The translations under genes were made by a program, and so were the position numbers. Shown here in pieces: positions 25,626-34,590 of a stretch of DNA of 64,000 nucleotides (within the stretch, counting starts at the first letter, position 1; each line of letters begins with the position of its first letter). The stretch lies in the NCBI RefSeq assembly GCF_028765345.1, contig NZ_JARAJZ010000001.1, positions 62,001 to 126,000 on the forward strand, in the 5' to 3' direction. Below the pieces are notes generated by a model. It had not been told where the DNA came from. It made no database searches and saw only the letters and a program-made list of their open reading frames with translations. This DNA is from Sporolactobacillus sp. CQH2019 (GTDB lineage: Bacteria > Bacillota > Bacilli > Bacillales > Sporolactobacillaceae).

Positions 25626-26684
25626 TTAATTCGATTCTTTGCCCGCGGGCTGTTCCGCATCTTCCGAAGCCGTCTCATCGGCCGGTCCGTCGTCCAGGTG
25701 ATAATGAGCACGGATTTGTTTCCTGATCTCGTCCTTTATCGGCTCATTTTCTTTTAAAAACAATTTGGCATTTTCACGGCCCTGACCGAGCCGTTCTTTA
25801 TTATATGAATACCACGCGCCGCTTTTCTCGACGATATCAAGCTCTGCTCCAATATCCAGAATTTCTCCTTCCTGAGAAATCCCATGGCCGTACATAATAT
25901 CGACCTCTGCCTGTTTGAACGGGGGAGCAACCTTATTCTTGGCTACTTTAATTCTTGTGCGGTTGCCGACAATGTCATTGCCGACCTTAAGTGCTTCGGC
26001 ACGGCGCACTTCAAGACGGACCGACGCATAGAATTTCAGGGCCCGTCCGCCCGGGGTGGTCTCCGGATTGCCGAACATCACGCCGATCTTCTCACGGATC
26101 TGATTGATGAAAATGGCTGTTGTCTTTGATTTGCTGATGACGCCGGACAATTTCCGCAAGGCCTGCGACATCAGCCGCGCCTGCAGCCCGACATGCGCGT
26201 CGCCCATTTCTCCTTCAATTTCCGCCTTGGGAACAAGAGCGGCCACGGAATCGACGACAATGATATCAATCGCGCCGCTCCGGACCAGGGCTTCGGCAAT
26301 TTCAAGCGCCTGTTCGCCGGTGTCCGGCTGCGACAGCAGCAATTCGTCAATGTTCACGCCGAGATGTTCCGCGTATACGGGATCCAGTGCATGTTCGGCA
26401 TCGATAAAGGCCGCCTGGCCGCCGCCTTTCTGCGCTTCGGCGATCGCATGGAGCGCCACGGTCGTTTTCCCTGAAGATTCAGGCCCGTAAATTTCAATAA
26501 TGCGGCCGCGCGGGTAGCCGCCGACACCCATCGCAATATCCAGGGCCAGCGAACCGCTCGATACGGTGGAAACACGTTGTTCCGGCTGTTCCCCCAGCCT
26601 CATAATCGAACCTTTGCCAAATTGTTTTTCAATCTGACGCAGGGCATTGTCAAGTGCCGCTTTTCTTTCATTCTTTTCAGCCAT
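25626..26684 (-). CDS. recA: Recombinase RecA
   Basis: RecA forms filaments on single-stranded DNA, drives strand exchange and triggers LexA self-cleavage. The 352-residue protein has Walker A GPESSGKT at residues 67-74, Walker [13 protein letters not shown], loop L1 around [18 protein letters not shown] and loop L2 region [18 protein letters not shown]. The C-terminus is acidic, as usual. It lies directly downstream of cinA, as in many Firmicutes, but has its own promoter and a LexA-type box. Confidence 0.99.
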   Translation of the reverse strand: MAEKNERKAALDNALRQIEKQFGKGSIMRLGEQPEQRVSTVSSGSLALDIAMGVGGYPRGRIIEIYGPESSGKTTVALHAIAEAQKGGGQAAFIDAEHALDPVYAEHLGVNIDELLLSQPDTGEQALEIAEALVRSGAIDIIVVDSVAALVPKAEIEGEMGDAHVGLQARLMSQALRKLSGVISKSKTTAIFINQIREKIGVMFGNPETTPGGRALKFYASVRLEVRRAEALKVGNDIVGNRTRIKVAKNKVAPPFKQAEVDIMYGHGISQEGEILDIGAELDIVEKSGAWYSYNKERLGQGRENAKLFLKENEPIKDEIRKQIRAHYHLDDGPADETASEDAEQPAGKESN

Positions 26685-26719
26685 TGTTTCGATTCATCTC
26701 CTTAAGACATCCTTCTATC

Positions 26720-26748
26720 ATCATAACCTTTTTCCAGAATCAGCACAA
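26720..26748 (-). promoter_or_regulatory. recA promoter
   Basis: Minus strand TTGTGC (26748-26743), 17-bp spacer, TATGAT (26725-26720), about 36 bp before the recA start. Confidence 0.65.
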
Positions 26749-26756
26749 GCGTTCTG

Positions 26757-26770
26757 GGAATATTTGTTCG
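26757..26770 (-). promoter_or_regulatory. LexA (SOS) box upstream of recA
   Basis: CGAACAAATATTCC on the minus strand, close to the Bacillus SOS consensus CGAACRNRYGTTYC, with one half-site intact. It lies just upstream of the -35 box of the recA promoter. Confidence 0.7.
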
Positions 26771-26801
26771 TATTTGTCTGTCTGGCCTTTCCGGACAGAT
26801 T

Positions 26802-28049
26802 TTATTTCTCAAGGATCGGCAGATGGCAGAGATGGCGCCTGATCAGATCATACCCGGTTTTGACGGACTGCGTCCTGATTTTCCGGCGCGACCCGTTGAA
26901 ATGGAACAAATAGCTTTTCGCACCTTCCGCATCCGCGAAACCGATGTAGACCGTGCCGACTTCTTTGCCTTCGCTTTTATCAGGTCCGGCGACACCGGTA
27001 AAGCCGACGCCGAGATCCGAACCGCATAAATCCCTGACGGAGGCAGCCATTATTTCGGCACACCTTCCGCTCACGGCGCCTTCCCCGTTCAAAACGGCCA
27101 AGGGCACCTTCAGCACCTGTTCTTTTACCGGGTTCGTGTAGCAGACGACAGCGCCGTTCAGTACAGAGGAAGCGCCGGAAAACCCGGTCAGCCATTCTGC
27201 GGCCATACCGCCGGTCAAGCTTTCCGCAAAGGCAATCGTCTTCTGCTGATTGGTCAGAAGCTTGAATACGACCTCCGCCAGTGTTTCTTCTCCGTATCCG
27301 TAGAGATATCGGCCTACCCTCTCATTGATCCGCCGTTCAATCCGGTCAAGCATTTTAACAGCTTCATCCAGGCTTTCATGTTTTGCCGTCAGTCTGAGCG
27401 TCACTTCGCTTTCCTTGGCCAGCGGCGCAATCGTCGGATTGGACTGGGCATCGATCAGATCGATAATTTTGGTTTCCAGCTGAGACTCTCCGATCCCGAA
27501 GAAACGGAGAACACGCGATTGAATGTGCTGCGGATGGCGATGCGCCAGATAGTCGCCGGCAAAGTCGAGAAACATCGGTTTCATTTCGGAAGGGACTCCG
27601 GGCATCAGCAGATACAGACGGCCGTCCTGCTCGACAATCATCCCGGGTGCCATCCCCTGACGATTCGGAAGTACATGGCTGCCTTCAATGACAAGAGCCT
27701 GCTTCCGGTTATTCTCCGTCATCTCCCGTCCGGTCACTCGAAAATAGTCGAGCATGCTGTCCATTGCTTCCTGATCCGTCACAAGGGATCTGCCAAGCGC
27801 CTGCGCAACCGTTTCTTTTGTAAGATCGTCTTTCGTCGGCCCGAGGCCTCCGGTAAAGATCAGCAGATCTGCACGCGATTCAGCGTTTTTTATCACATCG
27901 AGAAGACGCCCTCTGTTATCGCCGCACACGGTATGAAAGTAAACATCAATGCCCAGCAAAGCCAGCCGCTCGGAAATAAACCGGGCGTTTGTATTGGCGA
28001 TCTGTCCAAGCAGCAATTCTGAACCTACTGCAATAATTTCCGCATTCAT
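26802..28049 (-). CDS. cinA: CinA-family protein (nicotinamide-nucleotide amidohydrolase)
   Basis: A 415-residue two-domain protein. The N-terminal MoaB/MogA-like domain begins MNAEIIAVGSELLLGQIANT and contains FTGGLGPTKDDLT; in relatives it is an ADP-ribose/CoA pyrophosphatase. The C-terminal CinA domain (FAESLTGGMAAEWLTGFSGA, GFTGVAGPD, GTVYIGF) is the NMN/pyrazine-amide deamidase. It was named for competence induction, and in Bacillus it neighbours recA, as here. Confidence 0.95.
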   Translation of the reverse strand: MNAEIIAVGSELLLGQIANTNARFISERLALLGIDVYFHTVCGDNRGRLLDVIKNAESRADLLIFTGGLGPTKDDLTKETVAQALGRSLVTDQEAMDSMLDYFRVTGREMTENNRKQALVIEGSHVLPNRQGMAPGMIVEQDGRLYLLMPGVPSEMKPMFLDFAGDYLAHRHPQHIQSRVLRFFGIGESQLETKIIDLIDAQSNPTIAPLAKESEVTLRLTAKHESLDEAVKMLDRIERRINERVGRYLYGYGEETLAEVVFKLLTNQQKTIAFAESLTGGMAAEWLTGFSGASSVLNGAVVCYTNPVKEQVLKVPLAVLNGEGAVSGRCAEIMAASVRDLCGSDLGVGFTGVAGPDKSEGKEVGTVYIGFADAEGAKSYLFHFNGSRRKIRTQSVKTGYDLIRRHLCHLPILEK

Positions 28050-28138
28050 AAAATCAGAATTCTCCCTTCCTATTTTCCAGACTTGCCTTTTCTTATTTTA
28101 TTATCTGGCAGTCCGGCACGAAGTGCAACCGCCAAGAT

Positions 28139-28717
28139 TCACTTCGAACGAAGCAAGACTTCACGGTTCTTATAGAAATAATCGATGCCGGACAGGATCG
28201 TCAGCAGCAGGGCGATCCAAAGAAGGAACTGATCTAAAGGGAATCCGCTCAGGCCGAAAGGAATGTTGTTGAATAAAAAGGAGATGACGGTCAGCATCTG
28301 AAAGAGTGTCTTCCATTTTCCCATCTGTCCTGCGGCAATCACATCGCCTTCGCCCGCAGCCACCAGACGCAGGCCGGTAACTGCGAACTCGCGGGCAAGA
28401 ATGACGATGACAATCCATGAGGCTATCCTTTCCATACCGGCAAACGACACAAAGGCACTCATCACCAGCAGCTTATCGGCCAGAGGATCGGAAAATTTTC
28501 CAAAGTTTGTCACAAGGCGGCGTTTTCTCGCAATCCGGCCGTCAAGCAGGTCAGTTATGGAAGCAATAATGAAGATGAAGCCGGCAAGCATTTGGGAAAC
28601 CGGAAGCGCAAAGCCCCCTGAACCTGCAGTGCCAAGATCGATCGGGGCAAGCAAAAAAACAAGAAAAACGGGGATCATAATCATGCGGGATACAGTTAAT
28701 TTATTGGCGATATTCAT
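28139..28717 (-). CDS. pgsA: CDP-diacylglycerol-glycerol-3-phosphate 3-phosphatidyltransferase
   Basis: PgsA makes phosphatidylglycerol phosphate, the committed step to phosphatidylglycerol and cardiolipin. The 192-residue integral membrane protein carries the CDP-alcohol phosphotransferase signature as LLDGRIARKRRLVTNFGKF followed by SDPLADK. Start ATG 28717 is set by AAAAAGGAGGATT; the longer open frame upstream lacks a site. It lies between ymfM and cinA, as in B. subtilis. About five membrane helices are predicted. Confidence 0.96.
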   Translation of the reverse strand: MNIANKLTVSRMIMIPVFLVFLLAPIDLGTAGSGGFALPVSQMLAGFIFIIASITDLLDGRIARKRRLVTNFGKFSDPLADKLLVMSAFVSFAGMERIASWIVIVILAREFAVTGLRLVAAGEGDVIAAGQMGKWKTLFQMLTVISFLFNNIPFGLSGFPLDQFLLWIALLLTILSGIDYFYKNREVLLRSK

Positions 28718-28845
28718 GACAGAATCCTCCTTTTTAAGAGAAAAAAATATCCATTCTCTTTTTACAGACACATAACTTTCACACTTTGCCGGCCGCATGA
28801 AAAAAGGAGCCGCCGGATCCGGCTGACTCCAACTCAAGGGTCTGC

Positions 28846-29748
28846 TTATTTATTAAAATTAATAATAATCGTCTGAACGATTGTCTGGCTGGGAAATGTG
28901 AAATTCTTGCCGTTGATCTTCAGCACGGTATTCGGTGCGTTGCCGACATCGATGCGCAGAGACTGGACATTGGATGCATCAAAGTTAAAAGCCTTGGATC
29001 CCGACGCGATTCCCTGAACAAGCTGATGGCCGCTTTTGACATCCGTGGCGCTGATCCATGAGCTTTTCCCCTTCGCTGCGGAAAGAGATACGGCAAATTT
29101 AGTCGTTCCGGAAAGCGTGTAGGTCGTCGTCGACCCCTGTGACCCGTCCATTTTCAGGCTCTGCTGTACCGATGAAGAAGCCGAATTGTTTTTCTGCGCC
29201 AAAGAATTCGATTGAGCACCTGAATTTCCGGATTTTGCCGTTGAGGAACTGCTCCCCTTGAAGGAAACAGAAGAAGCACCTCCCTGGCTGCCCTTGGGAG
29301 CCTGGCTCGAATGCCCGCCCATCAAATTAGTGGCCAGAATATAAACAATCATAATCGCAATCAGAACAAAAACAGCAATAATTGCCTTACTCAGAAAAGA
29401 AGACCAGCCTTTTGTGCCGGAACGCGCCGCCTGATGCCGGACGGTTCTTGAAGCAGGCATCTCTTCACTTCCGTCGGGCGGAAGCGTGCGGATTTCGGCA
29501 GGCTCCCGATGCACTTGGGGAAGTTCACTGGCATTTTGCTCGGACAACTCGCCGAAATCCACTCCTACGGCTTCCGCGTAGCTTTTGATAAATGCCCTTG
29601 TGTAAAAATCTCCGGGCAACTGCTTGAAATCGCCGTCTTCTATTGCCTGAAGATAGCGTTTCTGGATCTTGGTTTCCTCCTGCAGATCGTCCAGAGAGAG
29701 TCCCTTCGCTTCACGGGCCTCCTTCAATGTTTGACCTAGTTCACTCAC
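28846..29748 (-). CDS. ymfM: RodZ-like protein YmfM (HTH, membrane helix, DUF4115)
   Basis: A 300-residue bitopic membrane protein. The N-terminal Cro/RodZ helix-turn-helix (LGQTLKEAREAKGLSLDDLQ through QKRYLQAIEDGDFKQLPGD) faces the cytoplasm, one membrane helix lies near residues 126-148 (IIAVFVLIAIMIVYILA), a Ser/Gln/Asn-rich low-complexity linker follows, and the C-terminal DUF4115 domain is outside. RodZ proteins link MreB filaments to the elongasome. GTG at 29748 is preferred, with AGGTG upstream; GTG 29757 is possible. It lies between ymfK and pgsA, as in B. subtilis. Confidence 0.9.
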   Translation of the reverse strand: MSELGQTLKEAREAKGLSLDDLQEETKIQKRYLQAIEDGDFKQLPGDFYTRAFIKSYAEAVGVDFGELSEQNASELPQVHREPAEIRTLPPDGSEEMPASRTVRHQAARSGTKGWSSFLSKAIIAVFVLIAIMIVYILATNLMGGHSSQAPKGSQGGASSVSFKGSSSSTAKSGNSGAQSNSLAQKNNSASSSVQQSLKMDGSQGSTTTYTLSGTTKFAVSLSAAKGKSSWISATDVKSGHQLVQGIASGSKAFNFDASNVQSLRIDVGNAPNTVLKINGKNFTFPSQTIVQTIIINFNK

Positions 29749-29772
29749 TAATAACACCTGCCATTGTCATTG

Positions 29773-30555
29773 TTAATTAAAATCAGACCGGGGAAAATCC
29801 GAATGAATGGAATCGTCGCTGCTCCTGATCTGCTCGTCCTGATGATTGCGCAATTCCAGAAGGTAGTCAAAATCTTCCAATGTATACTCTGTTTCCCTTA
29901 CAAAATCATCAGGATGTTCGATGACTTTAGTCACAGGGGCCCGCATAAGCTGTCGTATCAAATCCCAGTGACTCTCCGAGCCTCTTCTTTTGGAAACAAC
30001 ACCGTCAATCACGTAAATGTGATCCGTTGAACGCTCATCGTCAGACAACCGGGTACGAACGGTCTGCTTGAGCAATGTCGAAGAAACAAATATCCATCGT
30101 TTATTTGCGGAAACACTTGCGGCAATAACTGATTCGGATTTGCCGACCCGGGGAAGCCCCCTTATACCAAGCAGAGGATGCCCGGACATCTTAAACAATT
30201 CGGCCATAAAATCAACAAGCAGACCGATTTCATCCCTTGTAAACCGAAACGTCTTGCGATCCCCCGTGTCCCTCTCAATATAACGCCCGTGGCGGACCGC
30301 CAGACGGTCGCTTAAAGTCGGCGGGCGCACTTTTGTCAGATGAATGGTCTCCATCGTTTCAGCAATGGAAAGAAAACGTTCGATTTGCTTATCATCGCGG
30401 GCAGCGACGAGCAGCCCTCTTCGCTCATGATCTACACCGTTTATTGTTAATATATTGACTCCAAGCATGCCAAGCAGCGATGACACATCTCCCAGCAGAC
30501 CAGGCCTGTTTCTATGTATTTCGTATTCCAGATACCATTCCTTACCGTCTGCCAT
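29773..30555 (-). CDS. ymfK: YmfK, DUF3388 protein
   Basis: A 260-residue conserved Bacillales protein of unknown function. The first 75 residues look like an ACT regulatory domain (WYLEYEIHRNRPGLLGDVSS, LGVNILTINGVDHERRGLLV). The centre holds a P-loop-like GIRGLPRVGKSESVIAA, and downstream comes HIYVIDGVVSKRRG. An amino-acid-sensing ATPase is a reasonable guess, not shown. Start ATG 30555 follows GGGGAGGA. It is conserved between ymfJ and ymfM. Confidence 0.85.
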   Translation of the reverse strand: MADGKEWYLEYEIHRNRPGLLGDVSSLLGMLGVNILTINGVDHERRGLLVAARDDKQIERFLSIAETMETIHLTKVRPPTLSDRLAVRHGRYIERDTGDRKTFRFTRDEIGLLVDFMAELFKMSGHPLLGIRGLPRVGKSESVIAASVSANKRWIFVSSTLLKQTVRTRLSDDERSTDHIYVIDGVVSKRRGSESHWDLIRQLMRAPVTKVIEHPDDFVRETEYTLEDFDYLLELRNHQDEQIRSSDDSIHSDFPRSDFN

Positions 30556-30760
30556 GGAGATCCTCCCCATAAAAAACAATACAGTTCAATTTATCTTAAA
30601 ATATACAGGTTTTCAAGAGGTATTTCCTTGTGCCCTATAGGAAAAATGGATGAGTTTTTCTATTCAATCCGTCCATTGGAAAACGGAGACAGGTTTTTCT
30701 TCATGAACCATCAGTCATAATTCTATCATAATTTTTCCTGTTTAACGACACCGTTTTTAA

Positions 30761-30792
30761 AAAAAAGAGACACCGTCAGGCATCTCTTTTTT
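30761..30792. terminator. Terminator after ymfJ
   Basis: AAAAAAGAGA-loop-TCTCTTTTTT, 10-bp stem with A and T tails, 12 bp after the ymfJ stop. Confidence 0.75.
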
Positions 30793-30804
30793 GCAGGCAT
30801 CTGT

Positions 30805-31077
30805 TTAAACAGATCGCTCTGCGGCATCAGTATCCGAAGTGACCAATTTAATCATCAGACTCGCCAGAACGAGTCGTTCATGTTCGTCCGCCACATTCCA
30901 TAAGTCAGACAGAACACGTTCCTGTTCAGTCTTCGGATCTACATTTTCATTCAGATAATCCCCGATTTTTTTGGCGAAACCGGACAACGCCTCCTGATCA
31001 ACGCCCAGACTCTTGGCCTGCTGAATCCGATCGCCCAGAAAATCTTTCCAATGATCCCAATTGTCCAAAACAGACAT
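30805..31077 (-). CDS. ymfJ: YmfJ, DUF3243 protein
   Basis: A 90-residue helical protein of the DUF3243 family: MSVLDNWDHWKDFLGDRIQQ, FAKKIGDYLNENVDPKTEQE, LSDLWNVADEHERLVLASLM. Its function is unknown; it is conserved beside ymfI and ymfK in Bacillales. Start ATG 31077 follows GGGAGGCGAG, which rules out the 17 codons open upstream. Confidence 0.88.
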   Translation of the reverse strand: MSVLDNWDHWKDFLGDRIQQAKSLGVDQEALSGFAKKIGDYLNENVDPKTEQERVLSDLWNVADEHERLVLASLMIKLVTSDTDAAERSV

Positions 31078-31160
31078 CCACTCGCCTCCCTGAGATACTT
31101 TTGTGTTGCTTTTCATAGCGTGTCTCAACAGATCCGGCTTATGCAGGAAAACTCATCCAT

Positions 31161-31895
31161 TCAGCAGTACCACGCACCGTTCACGGAGATAATCTGGCCG
31201 CTGATATAAGCAGCATCGGAGCCGATCAGAAAAGCGATCAATGCGGCAATTTCCTCGGGGCGTCCGAGCCTTCCCATCGGAATTGCTTCTTTGATCAGGT
31301 CGATGTCCTCTTTATTAAAATCATTCATCATCGGCGTGTCCACCGCTCCGGGAGCAACCGCATTAACGGGGATGCCGCTCGGTGCCAGCTCCTTGGCCAG
31401 CGCCTTGACCAATGTATTCTGTCCTCCCTTGACCATCGAATACAGTACTTCCGTCGAAGCGCCGGTCAGTCCCCAAATAGAGGAGACAAAAACAATGTTC
31501 CCTCTCTGCCCGCGGATCATCGGACGGATCAGCTGCTGAAGCAGCCGGAATGGGCTGACGAGCTGAAGCTGAACAAACTCCTTGACGGTTTCCGAGGCAA
31601 CGTCCTGAAACAGCCCGACCTGGCTTTTCCCGCAGTTATAAACGACGGCGTCGACCGGACCGTCGAGGCGTGCAAGCAGTTCGTCAGGCCCCGATTCTTT
31701 CGCAAGATCCGCCCGGACACACGAAAATATCTGATCCGGATGGTTTTCCGCAAGTTCGGCTGCAAGCCGGAAGGCCGCTTCCTCTCCCTTATTGTAGTGG
31801 AGAAACAAAGATTTCCCGGCAGCGGCCAGTTTTTTCGCCGTTGCCCTTCCTATGGCTCCGCTTGCCCCGGTAATCAGCGTTCTGCCCACATGCAT
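31161..31895 (-). CDS. ymfI: YmfI, SDR-family reductase (EF-P modification)
   Basis: Short-chain dehydrogenase/reductase with NAD(P) loop TGASGAIGRATAKKL, NNAG-equivalent VVYNCGKSQVG, catalytic Ser in VFVSSIWG, Tyr-Lys in YSMVKGG, and VNAVAPGAVDTPMM. In B. subtilis YmfI completes the 5-aminopentanol modification of elongation factor P at Lys32, which helps translation of polyproline. Orthology is inferred from position next to ymfJ-ymfK. ATG 31895 or GTG 31898 may start the protein; GGAAGGA lies just upstream. The M16 peptidases ymfF and ymfH that precede ymfI in B. subtilis are absent. Confidence 0.85.
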   Translation of the reverse strand: MHVGRTLITGASGAIGRATAKKLAAAGKSLFLHYNKGEEAAFRLAAELAENHPDQIFSCVRADLAKESGPDELLARLDGPVDAVVYNCGKSQVGLFQDVASETVKEFVQLQLVSPFRLLQQLIRPMIRGQRGNIVFVSSIWGLTGASTEVLYSMVKGGQNTLVKALAKELAPSGIPVNAVAPGAVDTPMMNDFNKEDIDLIKEAIPMGRLGRPEEIAALIAFLIGSDAAYISGQIISVNGAWYC

Positions 31896-31965
31896 CACCT
31901 GCTGTCCTTCCTTTTTTGTTCTGTATTTATTATACCCGGCAGGCCGGCAGCCGGATACTCGGCCG

Positions 31966-34266
31966 TCAGCGTGTCGAAGCTTCGTCGTCCTGTTTCGTAA
32001 TCAGCACGGCCCTGGGCTTGCTTCCTTCATAAGGGCCGACAATATGGCGCTCCTCCATCGCATCAATCAGACGGGCGGCACGCGTATAGCCGATGCGGAA
32101 CCGGCGCTGCAGCATCGAAACACTGGCGGTCTGCATGCCGACCACCAGCTGCACAGCATCGTCGAACAGTTCGTCATCCACTTTTTCCCGGCCGCTTTCC
32201 GGCTGGTCGGCCGGCATCATATCTTTTCTGTAGTTGGCCTTTTGCTGTCCGATTACATACTGAACCACATTTTCAACTTCATCATCTGAAAGAAAAGCGC
32301 CCTGTATACGTGTCGGTTTGGAGGCTCCGATCGGCAGAAACAGCATGTCCCCTTTTCCAAGAAGCTTTTCGGCGCCTCCGGAATCGAGAATCGTCCGCGA
32401 GTCCATCATTGACGAAACACTGAAAGCGATTCTGGACGGGATATTCGCCTTAATCACTCCGGTGATAATATCGACCGAAGGGCGCTGAGTCGCAATGATT
32501 AAATGAATGCCGGCCGCTCTCGCCATCTGTGCCAGACGCGTAACCGTCTCTTCGACATCCTTGGAGGCGACCATCATCAGATCGGCGAGCTCATCGATAA
32601 TGACGACAATATAAGGCATCAGCGGTTGCTTTTCTTCATGCTTTTCATTAAACCTTCTGACCGTTTCATTGTAGCTCTCGAGGTTCCGCGTGCCGCTTTC
32701 CGAGAAAAGTTCGTAGCGTCTTTCCATTTCGCCGACGACATTTTTCAGCCCCTGAGCCGCTTTTGCCGGATCGGTGACGACCGGCGTCAGCAGATGGGGA
32801 ATGCCGTTATACACATTCAGTTCAACCATTTTAGGGTCAATCATGAAAAGTTTCACTTCGCTCGGCTTGGTGCGCATCAGCAGCGTGATAATAATACTGT
32901 TGATGCAGACGCTTTTCCCGCTGCCTGTTGCTCCGGCGACAAGCAGGTGGGGCATTTTATTCAGATCGGCCAGAATCGGCTCGCCCGAAATATCGCGGCC
33001 GAGGCCGACGGTCAGTTTCGAAGTCGCACGTTTGGCATTTTTTGACTCCAGGACCTCCCGGAGTCCGACCATAGCCACTTCGCGGTTAGGCACTTCAATG
33101 CCGACGGCCGATTTTCCCGGTATCGGCGCCTCTATGCGAATATCCTTGGCAGCAAGCGCGAGAGCAAGATCATCGCTTAAACCGAGGATGCGGCTGACCT
33201 TGACGCCGGCTTCGGGATAAACTTCGTAACGCGTCACGGCAGGGCCGAGATGCACTTCGCGGACGGCGGCCCTCACTCCGAAGCTTTCGAATGTTCGCTC
33301 AAGCGTGCGCACGTTTTCAGCGATATGTTTCCGTTCGTTATTTTGCGCATTCTTTCTCGGATGATGAAGCAGATCGAGCTGAGGCAGCTGATAATCTTCA
33401 TTTTCAGGCGCTTCCTGTGCAAAATCCGGCCCTCCGGCAGCCCGCTCTTCTTCAGGTTCGCGTTTCGCTTCTATTTTGGACAGATCGGCCGCCGAGTCGG
33501 CGGGCGCAGTCACCCGTTCATTAAAATCATGAATCTCCGGTTCCTGAACCGGGCTCACCGCAGAAATATTCTCCTGCTTTCCGTTCAGATCGGCGGAATC
33601 CGGCCGTTCCTTCTTCTTTTCTTTCCTTTTCAGAAGGGGTTTCAGGCGGCCGGCACCTTCTTTAAGGTTTTTTGCCGCCCCGGCGAACAGGCCTCCGAAT
33701 AATTTCTTCGCGGTGTCCCGGAGAGAAAGGCCCGTAATCAGGATCAGAGAAACAAGAGAGAGAAAGGCGGCCATGAATAACGTTCCCGTGGTTGAAAAAA
33801 GATAATGGAAAAACGCAAAGCCGACTGCACCGATCATGCCTCCCCCCAGCCCCTGGCTCGGAACGTTTCCCGATAAATCGCCCTGAAATAAAACAAACGT
33901 GTTGAATATAACGGATCGGTTCTGCCACACATTCGTTGCGGAGAGTATCTCAAACAGTCTCACATGACTGAAAAGAAGCACCGAAAAAGTGAGCAAATAC
34001 ATACCAGTCAGTTTTCTTGTAAAAAAGACGGGCTGCTTCCGCATCACAATATAATAGATTGACAGAGCCAGAGAAAAAAGAAGAAGAATGTTCCACCAGT
34101 CTCCGGCTAAAAAGCGGCAGGCTTCTTTAAGCACCTCTCCTGCCGCCCCAAGGCTGCTGATCCCGATGCAGGTCATTGCAAACATGGCAAGACCGCCGAC
34201 TTCATAGATCAGCGTTTCTTTCCATCCCTTCCTGGTCCGGACTCTCTTCCGCTTTTTATTGGCCAT
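31966..34266 (-). CDS. spoIIIE: DNA translocase SpoIIIE/FtsK
   Basis: Membrane-anchored DNA pump that moves the chromosome through the sporulation septum. Four N-terminal membrane helices (within residues 20-180) are followed by a charged linker and the FtsK motor with Walker [13 protein letters not shown] near 442 and Walker [13 protein letters not shown]. The C-terminal winged-helix gamma domain ([15 protein letters not shown]) reads orienting DNA sequences. The 766-residue product starts at ATG 34266 behind GAGGTAG. Its position beside rnjB and ymfI matches B. subtilis spoIIIE, so I prefer that over the paralogue SftA. Confidence 0.95.
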   Translation of the reverse strand: MANKKRKRVRTRKGWKETLIYEVGGLAMFAMTCIGISSLGAAGEVLKEACRFLAGDWWNILLLFSLALSIYYIVMRKQPVFFTRKLTGMYLLTFSVLLFSHVRLFEILSATNVWQNRSVIFNTFVLFQGDLSGNVPSQGLGGGMIGAVGFAFFHYLFSTTGTLFMAAFLSLVSLILITGLSLRDTAKKLFGGLFAGAAKNLKEGAGRLKPLLKRKEKKKERPDSADLNGKQENISAVSPVQEPEIHDFNERVTAPADSAADLSKIEAKREPEEERAAGGPDFAQEAPENEDYQLPQLDLLHHPRKNAQNNERKHIAENVRTLERTFESFGVRAAVREVHLGPAVTRYEVYPEAGVKVSRILGLSDDLALALAAKDIRIEAPIPGKSAVGIEVPNREVAMVGLREVLESKNAKRATSKLTVGLGRDISGEPILADLNKMPHLLVAGATGSGKSVCINSIIITLLMRTKPSEVKLFMIDPKMVELNVYNGIPHLLTPVVTDPAKAAQGLKNVVGEMERRYELFSESGTRNLESYNETVRRFNEKHEEKQPLMPYIVVIIDELADLMMVASKDVEETVTRLAQMARAAGIHLIIATQRPSVDIITGVIKANIPSRIAFSVSSMMDSRTILDSGGAEKLLGKGDMLFLPIGASKPTRIQGAFLSDDEVENVVQYVIGQQKANYRKDMMPADQPESGREKVDDELFDDAVQLVVGMQTASVSMLQRRFRIGYTRAARLIDAMEERHIVGPYEGSKPRAVLITKQDDEASTR

Positions 34267-34556
34267 AATTCTACCTCGATTCAATGAAAAAAATGAAGCA
34301 GCCGTCTCTTTAATGATAAGGCTTGCCACAAATGTATCGGTCAGGAATTCCTGACGGCTCTTCAGAAGGCTTCAGTAAGCCACTGTCCTTAATTTACTCT
34401 ATTAATCCGTATTTCGCAAAGTTTTCAATGGGGCTTGATATTTTCTATTTGTGACGGGCACTTATCGAAAAAGCAGCTGTCAGCCATATGATTTTCGAAT
34501 GTTGCGAGTCATCAATTGAGCCGATGGCGGCAGCGCAATTGGGCATCGTCTTATTT

Positions 34557-34590
34557 AAAAGGGTGAGCCGCGGTCACGGCTCACCCTTTT
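34557..34590. terminator. Terminator after rnjB
   Basis: AAAAGGGTGAGCCG-CGGTCA-CGGCTCACCCTTTT, a perfect 14-bp stem working in both directions; it overlaps the rnjB stop codon. Confidence 0.9.
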
